From the NCBI GenBank assembly GCA_947498455.1, contig CANMKK010000003.1, forward strand, positions 162,661 through 226,660: a DNA stretch of 64,000 nt. The letters are read 5' to 3'. The position numbers and the translations under genes are program-made. This DNA comes from an uncultured Aquimarina sp. GTDB lineage: Bacteria; Bacteroidota; Bacteroidia; Flavobacteriales; Flavobacteriaceae. Shown here piece after piece: positions 46,153 to 55,663 of this stretch. The notes below the pieces were generated by a model. That model was not told where the DNA came from, made no database searches, and saw only the letters and a list, made by a program, of their open reading frames with translations. How positions within the stretch are numbered: the first letter of the stretch is position 1; every line of letters starts with the position of its first letter.

Positions 46153-47286
46153 ATGAATAAGCATTCACATATACTTATTATAGGAGGTGGTTTAGCAGGT
46201 TTAACCAGTGCTATTCATCTAGCAAATACAGGAATATCTGTTACTCTTATTGAAAAAGATGTCTACCCAAAACATAAAGTTTGTGGTGAATATATATCTA
46301 ATGAAGTGCTTCCTTATCTGGAACATATTGGTTTAGAGATCGATAGACTAAAACCAATTAATATTACCGAATTAAATATTAGCACATTAAAAGGAGAAAT
46401 GATTAAGAGTAAACTTCCGTTAGGAGGTTTTGGTATCAGTAGATATACATTGGATTACTATTTATGGAATAAAGCCAAAGAACTGGGTGTAGAATTGATT
46501 AACGAATCTGTTATTGATGTCAAATTCAATCATAATGAAGATATTTTTATTATAAAAACATCCTTAAACAACATTTTTAATTGTAGCTATGTAATCGGAG
46601 CATATGGAAAACGTGCTACATTAGATAAAAGTCTAAAACGTAGTTTTAGTTTAAACAAATCTCCATGGCTTGCCGTAAAAGCACATTATACAGCTGATTT
46701 TAACACCAAAACTGTAGCTTTACATAATTTTAAAGGAGGGTATTGCGGGCTTTCTAACGTAGAAAACAATAGAGTAAATGCTTGTTACTTGGTACATTAT
46801 AATAATTTTAAGAAATATAAAGATATTCTAAATTTTCAAAAGGAAGTCCTATATCAAAACCCACACTTAAAACAGTTTTTTGAGAATGCCATTCCTGTTT
46901 TTGATAAGCCAATTACAATAAGTCAAATAAATTTTGAAAGAAAAAAACCTGTAGAAAATCATATATTTATGGTTGGAGATGCAGCTGGGCTCATACATCC
47001 TCTATGTGGTAACGGAATGGCAATGGCGATTCAAAGTGCACAAATAATATGTACATTATTGGTTAAGAATTTTGAAAAACAATCTCTTTCACGTATTGAA
47101 ATAGAAAAACTTTATAAAGAACAATGGGACAATGCCTTTTCAAAAAGACTATATGCCGGTCGAGTGTTACAAAAAGTATTAATGAACCGTAAATTCCAGA
47201 AGTTAGCTCAGAAACTAGCTAATCTACTTCCATCAATCGTTCCTCTTATTATTAAACAAACTCATGGTAAACCATTAGTATGCTGA
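46153..47286 (+). CDS. FAD-dependent oxidoreductase (geranylgeranyl reductase/halogenase-like)
   Basis: 377 aa. N-terminal Rossmann motif HILIIGGGLAGLTSAIHLAN (~6-25) with YPKHKVCGEYISNEVLPYLE (~37-56), and the second FAD motif MVGDAAGLIHPLCGNGMAMA (~275-294). This is the group of flavoproteins that reduces or oxidises lipid and polyketide products. It heads the polyketide gene set; its last 7 bp overlap the methyltransferase start, so they are translationally coupled. It probably tailors the type III product or its acyl starter; the reaction is not predictable. Confidence 0.88.
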   Translation: MNKHSHILIIGGGLAGLTSAIHLANTGISVTLIEKDVYPKHKVCGEYISNEVLPYLEHIGLEIDRLKPINITELNISTLKGEMIKSKLPLGGFGISRYTLDYYLWNKAKELGVELINESVIDVKFNHNEDIFIIKTSLNNIFNCSYVIGAYGKRATLDKSLKRSFSLNKSPWLAVKAHYTADFNTKTVALHNFKGGYCGLSNVENNRVNACYLVHYNNFKKYKDILNFQKEVLYQNPHLKQFFENAIPVFDKPITISQINFERKKPVENHIFMVGDAAGLIHPLCGNGMAMAIQSAQIICTLLVKNFEKQSLSRIEIEKLYKEQWDNAFSKRLYAGRVLQKVLMNRKFQKLAQKLANLLPSIVPLIIKQTHGKPLVC

Positions 47287-47993
47287 TAAACCTTTCACAA
47301 CGAAGCAATGAAGAAGAGTTAATGGATAACCCTGATATAGATGAAAATGCACTAAATATTGCACTTTCTGATATTTCTAGAGTAAACAGATTGCTTGGGG
47401 GTAATTCAATAACGTTAAAAGCAGTGTTTAACGAAATAGAAAAAGCACCTGTAACAAAAAAATGGGTGATACTGGATTTAGGTAGTGGAGATGGAGAAAT
47501 GCTAAGACAAATTGCTAATTGTGCACGGAAAAACAGCATAAAATTACAATTAATAGGGATAGATATTAATGAAAAATGTACTATTCAAGCAAAAAAAATG
47601 AGTATAGAATATCCCGAAATAAATTATTTTACTAAAGACATATTTATATTAAAAAGACAAGATTTTAATTGTGATATCCTCATTTGTACCTTAACGTTGC
47701 ATCATTTTAGGAAAGAAGAAATTAGAGAAGTACTAAAAAAGAGTATCGAGCTAGTTTCTCATAGTATTATTATAAATGATATTCATCGAAGTGTACTTAC
47801 ATATTACTTGTTCAGAATATTTAGTTTTTTCTTTATCAAAGGATATATCGCTAAAAATGATGGCTTAGTCTCTATTAAGAGAGGATTTAGAAAGAATGAA
47901 TTAATATCATTTGCTAAAGAATTACAATTAAAAAAATATCGATTGGATTGGAAATGGGCATTCCGATATCGATTGATTATATCAAAACAATAG
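47280..47993 (+). CDS. SAM-dependent methyltransferase
   Basis: 237 aa. Class I methyltransferase with SAM-binding motif WVILDLGSGDGEMLRQIA (~61-78), acidic loop LIGIDINEKCTIQAK and the post-motif DILICTLTLHHFRKEEIREV (~138-157). The N-terminal NPDIDENALNIALSDISRVN is shared with methyltransferases found beside type III polyketide synthases in Bacteroidota. It likely methylates a hydroxyl or ring carbon of the product. Confidence 0.88.
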   Translation: MLINLSQRSNEEELMDNPDIDENALNIALSDISRVNRLLGGNSITLKAVFNEIEKAPVTKKWVILDLGSGDGEMLRQIANCARKNSIKLQLIGIDINEKCTIQAKKMSIEYPEINYFTKDIFILKRQDFNCDILICTLTLHHFRKEEIREVLKKSIELVSHSIIINDIHRSVLTYYLFRIFSFFFIKGYIAKNDGLVSIKRGFRKNELISFAKELQLKKYRLDWKWAFRYRLIISKQ

Positions 47994-48016
47994 GATAATT
48001 AAAAAGGGAAAGTAGT

Positions 48017-49069
48017 TTGAGTGTAAAAATTACAACAGTAACTAAACAGTTACCACAATATATGAGAGAAACCAAAGAGATACTTCCATTTGTTTCTCAA
48101 TGGTTAACTGGTCAAGAAGAACGTTTTAAACGGAAAGTATTAAAAATTTTTGAAAATGCAGCTGTAGATAAACGATATGGTATTATGAGTATCGAAGAAG
48201 TTTTTACAGCTACTTCTTTTGAAGAAAAAAATAATATTTATATAAGAGAAGTAAAAAAACTAGGTCACGAAGTAGTAAAAAAAGCCTTGGATAAGGCAGG
48301 TTGGAGTCCCGAATCACTTGATTTTATAATTACAGTAAGTTGTACAGGCATAATGATTCCTTCATTAGACGCATATATAATTAATGAACTTCACTTAAGG
48401 CAAGATATTGTGAGGTTACCAGTTACTGAAATGGGTTGCGCAGCAGGAGTTTCCGGTATCATCTATGCCCGTAATTTTCTAAAAGCGAATCCTGGTAAAA
48501 GAGCTGCGGTAATTGCTGTAGAATCTCCTACAGCTACATTTCAACTAGATGATTTTAGTATGGTCAATATTGTAAGTGCCGCTATATTTGGCGATGGTGC
48601 TGCTTGTGTACTATTATCTTCAGAAGAAGATGCTAAAGGACCTAGTATTATTGCCGATGAAATGTATCATTTTTATGATGCTACGACAATGATGGGTTTT
48701 AAATTGACCAATGGAGGGTTACAAATGGTTTTGGATAAAGAGGTACCCGGAAAAATTGCACATCACTTTCCAGATATTATACATCCTTTTTTAAAGAAAT
48801 ATGGAAAAACAATAGAAGAAATAGACCATCTTATTTTTCACCCTGGTGGAAAAAAAATTGTACAAACCGTAGAAGACCTTTTTGGTGATCTAGGTAAGAA
48901 TATTGATAACACCAAAACTGTACTACGTGATTATGGAAATATGAGCAGTGTTACTATATTATACGTTTTGGAACAATTTTTAAATCAAAAACCAACCAAA
49001 GGAGAAACTGGTTTGATGCTTAGTTTTGGCCCGGGATTTTCTGCACAACGGATATTACTTGAATGGTAA
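48017..49069 (+). CDS. Type III polyketide synthase (chalcone synthase-like)
   Basis: 350 aa. Homodimeric ketosynthase that extends an acyl starter with malonyl-CoA and cyclises it to a resorcinol, pyrone or phloroglucinol. The full catalytic triad is visible: C141 in TEMGCAAGVSG, H275 in FHPGGKKI and N308 in YGNMSSVT. The start is TTG, preceded by AAAGGGAAAG; no in-frame ATG lies near, and the encoded MSVKITTVTKQLPQY fits the family N-terminus. An ACP, ketosynthase and dehydratase lie downstream, so an alkyl starter made on ACP is likely. Confidence 0.92.
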   Translation: MSVKITTVTKQLPQYMRETKEILPFVSQWLTGQEERFKRKVLKIFENAAVDKRYGIMSIEEVFTATSFEEKNNIYIREVKKLGHEVVKKALDKAGWSPESLDFIITVSCTGIMIPSLDAYIINELHLRQDIVRLPVTEMGCAAGVSGIIYARNFLKANPGKRAAVIAVESPTATFQLDDFSMVNIVSAAIFGDGAACVLLSSEEDAKGPSIIADEMYHFYDATTMMGFKLTNGGLQMVLDKEVPGKIAHHFPDIIHPFLKKYGKTIEEIDHLIFHPGGKKIVQTVEDLFGDLGKNIDNTKTVLRDYGNMSSVTILYVLEQFLNQKPTKGETGLMLSFGPGFSAQRILLEW

Positions 49070-49155
49070 TTCAATACTTCAGAGTATAACTCAGATAAAA
49101 AAAAATAATTGGTAATTTTATTTGAGAAATGGTATTACTTAAAAAAAATAAGATT

Positions 49156-49632
49156 ATGAGAAATTTATGTATTATTATGATATTTGTTTCTATTAATGCT
49201 ATTACCTGTAAAGAGAGTAATAGTGATGATGCTATAGATATTATTCCTGATAGTAAAGCATTGGTAACTAAAGTCTCAGTATCGGGTGAAGAAGGTGACT
49301 ATACATTTAGTGTAGAAATTAAAAGTCCCGATTTAGGATGTGAACAATATGCAAATTGGTGGGAAGTGATCTCTGAGGATAAAAAATTAATATACAGAAG
49401 AATACTTGGACACAGCCATGTAAATGAACAACCATTTGTTAGATCAGGAGGAGCAATTGAAATTACTAAGGATCAAATTGTTTACATTAGAGTGCATATG
49501 AACACTAATGGGTATAGTGAATATACTTTAAAAGGGAATGTATCTCAGGGGTTTGAACAATACATAGTAGAAACAGGCTTTGCAAGTGATTTAGCATTAA
49601 TAGATCCTTTACCAGGTGAGTGTGCATTTTAA
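49156..49632 (+). CDS. Lipoprotein inside the polyketide cluster, 158 aa
   Basis: The ATG at 49156 begins MRNLCIIMIFVSINAITC, a lipoprotein signal; the ATG at 49129 adds nine residues and is less likely. The mature protein is a small beta-sandwich-like domain (~40-145: YTFSVEIKSPDLGCEQYANW, WEVISEDKKLIYRR) with a conserved Cys. It is not biosynthetic by sequence. Its place between the type III synthase and the dehydratase suggests a role in product export, storage or envelope attachment, which is inference. Confidence 0.65.
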   Translation: MRNLCIIMIFVSINAITCKESNSDDAIDIIPDSKALVTKVSVSGEEGDYTFSVEIKSPDLGCEQYANWWEVISEDKKLIYRRILGHSHVNEQPFVRSGGAIEITKDQIVYIRVHMNTNGYSEYTLKGNVSQGFEQYIVETGFASDLALIDPLPGECAF

Positions 49633-49644
49633 GCAGTTATCAGT

Positions 49645-50097
49645 TTGAAGAAAAAAGAAATTTTAGAAAAGTTGCCATATGATCCTCCCTTTTTATTTGT
49701 GGAAGAGCTTCTTAAGATTAATGAAGATGGAGTAGAAGGGAAGTATACATTGAAAACAGATGAATATTTCTATAAAGGACATTTTAAAGAAAAACCGGTA
49801 ACTCCGGGAGTTATACTTACCGAAATAATGGCTCAGATCGGTTTGGTTTGTTTAGGAATATACCTTATAAGTGACATTGCTGAAGAAAATTATAATAAAA
49901 TTGGAGTAGCTATGAGTAGTACAGCCATAGATTTTTATAAACCTGTATTTCCGGGAGAATCAGTAACTGTAATTTCGGAAAAACAATACTTCAGGTTTAA
50001 TAAGTTAAAATGTAAGGTATCCATGTATACTCAGGAGAATAAATTAGTTGCAAAAGGGATTATTTCTGGAATGATTAAACCATGGAGAAATGGATAA
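49645..50097 (+). CDS. FabZ-like beta-hydroxyacyl-ACP dehydratase (hot-dog fold)
   Basis: 150 aa. The hot-dog motif YKGHFKEKPVTPGVILTEIMAQ (~47-68) carries the catalytic His (GHF) and is followed by the region expected for the acidic residue. Start is TTG at 49645; no ATG is available near the conserved N-terminus KLPYDPPFLFVEELLKI. It should dehydrate beta-hydroxyacyl-ACP. It overlaps the ketosynthase gene by 8 bp. Confidence 0.85.
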   Translation: MKKKEILEKLPYDPPFLFVEELLKINEDGVEGKYTLKTDEYFYKGHFKEKPVTPGVILTEIMAQIGLVCLGIYLISDIAEENYNKIGVAMSSTAIDFYKPVFPGESVTVISEKQYFRFNKLKCKVSMYTQENKLVAKGIISGMIKPWRNG

Positions 50098-51394
50098 AAA
50101 ACGCGTTGTCATAACTGGTTTAGGTGTAGTATCTCCTAATGGAATGAATGTTTCAGAATTTACGAATGCTATTAAACATGGAATTAGTGGAATCCAATAT
50201 ATTCGAGAACTCGAAGAACTTAATTTTTCTTGTCAAATAGCTGGAAAACCATTATATGAAAATGATTACTTGAATAATTACTTTAATACAATTCAGCGTA
50301 AAGGTTTAAACGCTTCAGGATTAGAATATGGAGTGATTTCTGGTTTAGATGCCTGGAAAGATGCAGGTTTATCAATCGTAGAAAAAGAAAATAGCCCACT
50401 TTGGGAAGCTGGAGTGATTTTTGGGACTGGAATATTGGGAGTTGATAAATTCCGTGAAGCTATTTATAAGGTCGATGAAGGAAAAGTAAGGCGACTGGGC
50501 AGTACTTCGGTCTTACAAACAATGGCAAGTGGTATTAGTGCTTTTTTAGGAGGAATGATAGGTTGTGGCAATATAACAACAACTAATTCTTCGGCTTGTA
50601 GTACAGGTACAGAAGCTATATTAATGGCCTATGATCATATTACATCTGGAAAAGCTGAAATTATTCTGGCAGGTAGTACAAGTGATAGTGGCCCGTATAT
50701 TTGGGGTGGATTTGATGCAATGCGTATATTACCACACAAGTATAACAATGATCCCACTATCGCATCCAGACCTATGAGTGCTACTGCATCAGGTTTTGTA
50801 CCTGGTAGTGGAGCAGGGGCATTAGTTGTAGAAAGTCTGAATAGCGCAAAAAAAAGAGGAGCTACAATTTATGCAGAAATTTTAGGAGGGCATACCAATA
50901 GCGGCGGACAAAGAGGCGGAGGTAGTATGACAGCTCCTAATAATATAGCTGTTCAAAAATGTATTCGACAAGCTATTACCAATGCTAATATTCGTCCAGA
51001 TGAAATCGACGCTATTAATGGTCACTTAACGGCAACTACCAAAGATGCTACTGAGATTAGAAATTGGAGTCAGGCATTAGAGTTAAACGGAAAAGAATTT
51101 CCCTATATAAATTCCCTAAAAAGTCTTGTAGGGCATTGTTTGGCTGCTTCAGGTAGTATAGAAAGTGTAGCTACTGTGTTACAATTAAAGGAAAATTTTA
51201 TTTTTGGAAACATCAACTGCGAAGATTTACATCCAGAAATAGCCGCTTTGGTAGATCGAGAAAGAATACCTACAAAAACTATTAACAAAACACCATCTGT
51301 TATTATGAAAGCAAGTTTTGGTTTTGGGGATGTCAATGCTTGCGTTGTTTTCAAAAAGTTTTCAGAAAATAAGTCAACTGCCACGAAGAATTAA
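50090..51394 (+). CDS. Beta-ketoacyl-ACP synthase (FabF/KAS II-like)
   Basis: 434 aa. Condensing enzyme with Cys in NSSACSTGTEAI (~165), His in INGHLTATTKDATEI (~305) and His in SLVGHCLAASGS (~343), so the C-H-H triad is intact. NGHLTATT replaces the usual N-A-H-G-T-S-T. It is a single chain, with no separate chain-length factor. It probably makes or extends the acyl starter with the ACP at 51459. Confidence 0.9.
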   Translation: MDKKRVVITGLGVVSPNGMNVSEFTNAIKHGISGIQYIRELEELNFSCQIAGKPLYENDYLNNYFNTIQRKGLNASGLEYGVISGLDAWKDAGLSIVEKENSPLWEAGVIFGTGILGVDKFREAIYKVDEGKVRRLGSTSVLQTMASGISAFLGGMIGCGNITTTNSSACSTGTEAILMAYDHITSGKAEIILAGSTSDSGPYIWGGFDAMRILPHKYNNDPTIASRPMSATASGFVPGSGAGALVVESLNSAKKRGATIYAEILGGHTNSGGQRGGGSMTAPNNIAVQKCIRQAITNANIRPDEIDAINGHLTATTKDATEIRNWSQALELNGKEFPYINSLKSLVGHCLAASGSIESVATVLQLKENFIFGNINCEDLHPEIAALVDRERIPTKTINKTPSVIMKASFGFGDVNACVVFKKFSENKSTATKN

Positions 51395-51458
51395 ACTCCA
51401 CAATGTGGATTAAAATAAAAATTGTCTATTTAGACAAATACCAATATACATACAAATT

Positions 51459-51713
51459 ATGACAAAAGAAGAATTAATATCAAAGCTTAGAACCATTGTA
51501 GCTCCTTATGTTCAAAATCAAGAAGCATTCGAAAATCTTTCTGAAGAAACAGACTTTATAAATGATTTGGAAATTAACTCCGCCAATTTGGTAGATGTAA
51601 TTCTTGATGTAGAAGATGAATTTGATATTGAAATTGATAATGATGCAATGGAAAAAATGCTTACTATAAAAGCTTCCATTGAAATAATTCAAGAAAAACT
51701 AGCTATCAAGTGA
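51459..51713 (+). CDS. Acyl carrier protein
   Basis: 84 aa, acidic. Phosphopantetheine attachment serine in LEINSANLVDVILDVEDEF (~36-54); the usual D-S-L is N-S-A here. It carries acyl chains for the KS and dehydratase. The next gene is its presumed activating phosphopantetheinyl transferase, overlapping by 4 nt. Confidence 0.88.
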   Translation: MTKEELISKLRTIVAPYVQNQEAFENLSEETDFINDLEINSANLVDVILDVEDEFDIEIDNDAMEKMLTIKASIEIIQEKLAIK

Positions 51714-52258
51714 TCGGAAATGATATTGTAGATCTACATCTTGCTTCTGTCCAGAGTAATTGGCAGAGGAGAGGTTGGTTACAAAAAATATTTACAGAAT
51801 CAGAGCAGCAACTCATACTTGAAGCCAAGAATCCTGATAATATGGTCTGGAAACTTTGGAGTATGAAAGAGGCTACCTATAAAGCACATCAAAGATGTTT
51901 TCCATTTCCTCCTAAATATAATCCTAAAGATTTTATAAGTAGTGTCGATGATACAATGTTTGTAGGAAGTCATCTTTATAAAACAAGTTCTAAAATTACC
52001 AAAGATTATATCCATACCATGGCATATACATCACACTGTAATTATAAATTTATGATTAGTAAAAATGATAGTTATACATCTACTAAAGAACCTTTAAAAA
52101 AGTATATTTCATTGCACTATAAAATTCCAACATCCTGTATTGAAATAATAAAAGATACGTATCGCATTCCCTTTGTTAAAATTGATGGGAAAATATCTAA
52201 AATTAAACTATCCTACTCAAGCCATGGGGTTTTCTCTTCTTTTATGATTCATTTATAA
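51710..52258 (+). CDS. 4'-phosphopantetheinyl transferase
   Basis: 182 aa. Transfers phosphopantetheine from CoA to the adjacent ACP. Motifs IGNDIVDL (~2-9) and WKLWSMKEATYKA (~45-57) are the two Mg2+/CoA-binding signatures of the family. The start is GTG, overlapping the ACP stop. It closes the biosynthetic operon. Confidence 0.88.
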   Translation: MIGNDIVDLHLASVQSNWQRRGWLQKIFTESEQQLILEAKNPDNMVWKLWSMKEATYKAHQRCFPFPPKYNPKDFISSVDDTMFVGSHLYKTSSKITKDYIHTMAYTSHCNYKFMISKNDSYTSTKEPLKKYISLHYKIPTSCIEIIKDTYRIPFVKIDGKISKIKLSYSSHGVFSSFMIHL

Positions 52259-52278
52259 CTTTACTTTATTTGTTTTTC

Positions 52279-52286
52279 TATTTTTG
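52279..52286 (+). promoter_or_regulatory. -7 element TATTTTTG upstream of the M16 protease
   Basis: TATTTTTG fits TAnnTTTG and lies 44 bp before the ATG at 52330. A -33 element is not clear. Confidence 0.4.
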
Positions 52287-52329
52287 AACAAACCAAACCA
52301 CAATTCATTAATCAGAGATTACACAAAAA

Positions 52330-55182
52330 ATGTCATTTATTAAAAAACCTAGTATTACCATACTAATAGCTACGCTTATTATTTCTTGTTCTAAAAAGGA
52401 ACAAAAAGTTACTGATATCAATAACACTGTAGAAGTTCCGGAATTTAAGATTGATTATGAAAAATTTACTTTGGATAATGGATTACAAGTAATACTACAT
52501 GAAGATCATAGTGATCCAATTGTGGCAGTAGCTACAATGATGCATGTCGGATCGAATAGAGAAAAACCCGGAAAAACAGGGTTTGCGCATTTTTTTGAAC
52601 ATATGTCTTTTAATGATTCCGAAAATACTCCTGTGGGAGCAAATAGAAAATTAATTCCGGAGTGGGGAGGAGCACGAAACGGAGGAACCTCTAGTGATTA
52701 TACCATATATTATGAAGTAGTCCCTAAAGATGCTTTTGAAAAAGTCTTATGGATTGATTCTGATCGTTTTGGGTATATGATTAACACCGTTACCAAAGAG
52801 GCGTTAGAAAGAGAAAAACAAGTAGTTAAAAATGAGAAACGCCAAAATGTTGATAATAGGCCGTATGGATATACAAATGAAATTATACGAAAAAACCTAT
52901 ATCCAGAAAACCATCCGTATAGTTGGACAACCATAGGACAGCTTCCGGATCTACAGGCTGCTACGCTCGAAGATGTAAAAGAATTTTATAAAAAATATTA
53001 CGGAGCAAATAATGCTACATTAGTAATCGCTGGAGATATTAATATCGGTGAAACTAAAAAATTAGTTAAAAAATGGTTTGGAGAAATTAGAACAGGTCCA
53101 GATGTGGTTCCTTTGGATCCAATGCCCGTAGTTTTACAACAAAAAAAGTCGCTTTTTTTTGAAGATAATTTCGCAAAACTACCAGAGTTAAAAATGGTAT
53201 TCCCTACTGTAGAAAAATACCATAAAGATATGTATGCGTTGCAAATTCTCGGTAGGATATTAAGTGGTAGTAAGAAATCTCCATTATTCAAAATTCTTGT
53301 CGAAGAGAAGAAACTCACCTCATGTCCGTATGCATATCAAAATTCTTATGAATTAGCAGGAGAATTTACAATTAGTATACGGGCAAATAGTGGTAAAGAT
53401 TTAGATAGTGTTAAGGTTGCTATAGAAAATGGATTGACAAGATTCGAGAACATTGGTTTTACCGATAATGAATTGAAACGGATTAAAGCCAAGTTAGAAA
53501 CAGGATTATATAGAAATTTTAGTACCGTATTAAGAAAAGCACGTCAATTAGCACAACATAATGAATTTAAGGGAGATCCAGGATATCTTTCGGAAATGGC
53601 AAAATTGACAAATGCAGTTACTAAGGAAGATATTATTCGAGTTTATAATACATATATTAAAGATAAAAATTATGTAATGACCAGTATAGTCCCCAAAGGA
53701 CAACTACATCTTGCAATAACAGAAGCTACAAAAGCAGAAGTATGGCAGGAAGAAGTGAAAAAGGGTATTGCTACTGAAGAAGTAAGTCAAGGAGAAGAAG
53801 CTATATATAAAAAAACTCCTTCTACAAATGATCGTAGTGAGCCTAATTTCAGTGAATTACCTTTGGTGAAAAGCCCTCCAGTATGGACTAGTGATACTAC
53901 TAATGGAATAAAGATTTATGGAATAGAAAATAATGAGTTACCATTAGTTCATTTTGATATTACGATACCAGGTGGTCATAGTATGGATCCTATTGATAAA
54001 TCAGGAGTTTCTAACCTAATGACACAATTAATGATGGAAGGGACAATAACTAAAACTCCCGAAGAATTAGAAGAAGCTATTGGATTATTAGGTGCTTCGA
54101 TTGGTTTTTATACCACTGATGAAGAAATTCGAATCACCGCTTCTTGTTTGTCCAAAAACTTTACAGAAACACTCACTCTAGTAGAAGAAATATTAGTACA
54201 GCCTCGGTGGGACAAAAAAGAGTTTGATCGGATAAAACAAGTACTAAAAACGGATATAAAAAATAGGGAAGCAAACCCTAGAAGCATTGCATCAATTAAT
54301 TTCAGCAAACTAATATATGGAGATCAACATATTTTAGGAACTCCTAGTTCAGGTACCTTATCGACAATTGAGAATATATCATTAGAAGATGTAATAACGC
54401 AGTATAAAAAATTAGCTCCCCATAATACTTCTTTTCATATTGTAGGGAATGTAAAAAAGGAAGTTGTTGATAATGCAATATCATCACTTTCATTAAATTG
54501 GAACGCAAAAGGAGAAACTGTTCCAGAATTGGATATTATTAAAAAAAACCAAAGAAATCAATTGTATTTTATAGATGTTCCCGGAGCGAAACAGTCAGTC
54601 ATTTATATTGGAAATATTGCGCTATCAGGAACAAATGAGGATTTTAATAATTTGGATTATGCCAATGAGATTCTTGGAGGAGGATCTAGTGGCAAATTAT
54701 TTCAGACATTAAGAATCCAGAAAGGATACACCTATGGTGCATATTCTGGTATTAAAGCTTCAAGAAACAAAAGTCCATTTATTATAAGTACCAGCGTAAG
54801 AGCCAATGCAACTTTACCTTCATTAAAAATTATTGAAAACCTAATCACGAATTACGAAAATGATTTTGATCATGAAGATGTGAAAATTACTAAAAACAAA
54901 ATTCTAAAAGCAAAAACCAGAGCATACGAAGGCTTAGAAGATAAATTAAATATACTTAGAGAAATGAGTAAATTTAATAAGCCCGCATCCTTTATGGAGG
55001 ATGATCAAAAAGAATTAGTTAGTATGACCGAAAAAGATTATAAATCAATTATTTCTAAATATTTACAAGAAGATGATATGATTTATCTGGTGGTTGGAGA
55101 TAAGGCCACTCAACTCGAAGAAGTCAAGAAACTAAATAGGACAGTTACAGAAATAGATATTCATGGTAATAAAATGAGATAA
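52330..55182 (+). CDS. M16-family zinc protease lipoprotein (two-domain)
   Basis: 950 aa. Lipoprotein signal ends at TLIISC (~19-24). The first M16 domain has the inverted zinc motif HFFEH in TGFAHFFEHMSFND (~86-99) and the distal Glu region ALEREKQVVKNEKRQ (~157-171). The second half is a related domain without the motif, starting near PPVWTSDTTNGIKIYG (~515), with the R/Y region GGGSSGKLFQTLRIQKGYTY (~780). This pitrilysin-like protease acts in the periplasm or at the outer membrane. Single gene. Confidence 0.92.
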   Translation: MSFIKKPSITILIATLIISCSKKEQKVTDINNTVEVPEFKIDYEKFTLDNGLQVILHEDHSDPIVAVATMMHVGSNREKPGKTGFAHFFEHMSFNDSENTPVGANRKLIPEWGGARNGGTSSDYTIYYEVVPKDAFEKVLWIDSDRFGYMINTVTKEALEREKQVVKNEKRQNVDNRPYGYTNEIIRKNLYPENHPYSWTTIGQLPDLQAATLEDVKEFYKKYYGANNATLVIAGDINIGETKKLVKKWFGEIRTGPDVVPLDPMPVVLQQKKSLFFEDNFAKLPELKMVFPTVEKYHKDMYALQILGRILSGSKKSPLFKILVEEKKLTSCPYAYQNSYELAGEFTISIRANSGKDLDSVKVAIENGLTRFENIGFTDNELKRIKAKLETGLYRNFSTVLRKARQLAQHNEFKGDPGYLSEMAKLTNAVTKEDIIRVYNTYIKDKNYVMTSIVPKGQLHLAITEATKAEVWQEEVKKGIATEEVSQGEEAIYKKTPSTNDRSEPNFSELPLVKSPPVWTSDTTNGIKIYGIENNELPLVHFDITIPGGHSMDPIDKSGVSNLMTQLMMEGTITKTPEELEEAIGLLGASIGFYTTDEEIRITASCLSKNFTETLTLVEEILVQPRWDKKEFDRIKQVLKTDIKNREANPRSIASINFSKLIYGDQHILGTPSSGTLSTIENISLEDVITQYKKLAPHNTSFHIVGNVKKEVVDNAISSLSLNWNAKGETVPELDIIKKNQRNQLYFIDVPGAKQSVIYIGNIALSGTNEDFNNLDYANEILGGGSSGKLFQTLRIQKGYTYGAYSGIKASRNKSPFIISTSVRANATLPSLKIIENLITNYENDFDHEDVKITKNKILKAKTRAYEGLEDKLNILREMSKFNKPASFMEDDQKELVSMTEKDYKSIISKYLQEDDMIYLVVGDKATQLEEVKKLNRTVTEIDIHGNKMR

Positions 55183-55410
55183 AAGATAGAAGTAAAAATT
55201 AGAGGATCGAGAAATTCTATTTCTTAGTTTTTGCTTTGGTTTAAATGTTCTTTTTATTAAAAACCAACACCCATACTTTACATATATGTAAGTCTTTGAT
55301 TTTTAACACAATATTTAATATATTACAAAAAAAAGGTATAAATTTACGAGATATAATCAAAATATCTAACTAATGTTTGTTAGATATATGCTACTAATAG
55401 GCAAACAGAT
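55183..55410. other. Intergenic DNA after the M16 protease
   Basis: AT-rich DNA between the protease and the accessory island, with no gene seen. A short TACATATATGTA palindrome lies near 55279. Confidence 0.35.
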
Positions 55411-55494
55411 ACTGATATTCTTATGTACCCTAATCCAGCTACTGATTTTGTGACCATTAAAGGAAATTCTTTAGTTTCTTATAGAGTAATTTAA
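55411..55494 (+). pseudogene. Remnant of a T9SS C-terminal sorting domain
   Basis: Reads TDILMYPNPATDFVTIKGNS then LVSYRVI and stop. YPNPATDFVTI is the start of a type A T9SS sorting domain. It is bounded by a stop nine codons upstream and ends after 27 codons, so it is a decayed tail of a secreted protein gene. Confidence 0.55.
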
Positions 55495-55550
55495 TGTTTG
55501 GGTGATGTAGGGAATTAATGAAAGTATGAAATGAAAATATAAATAGTATT

Positions 55551-55663
<113 letters not shown>

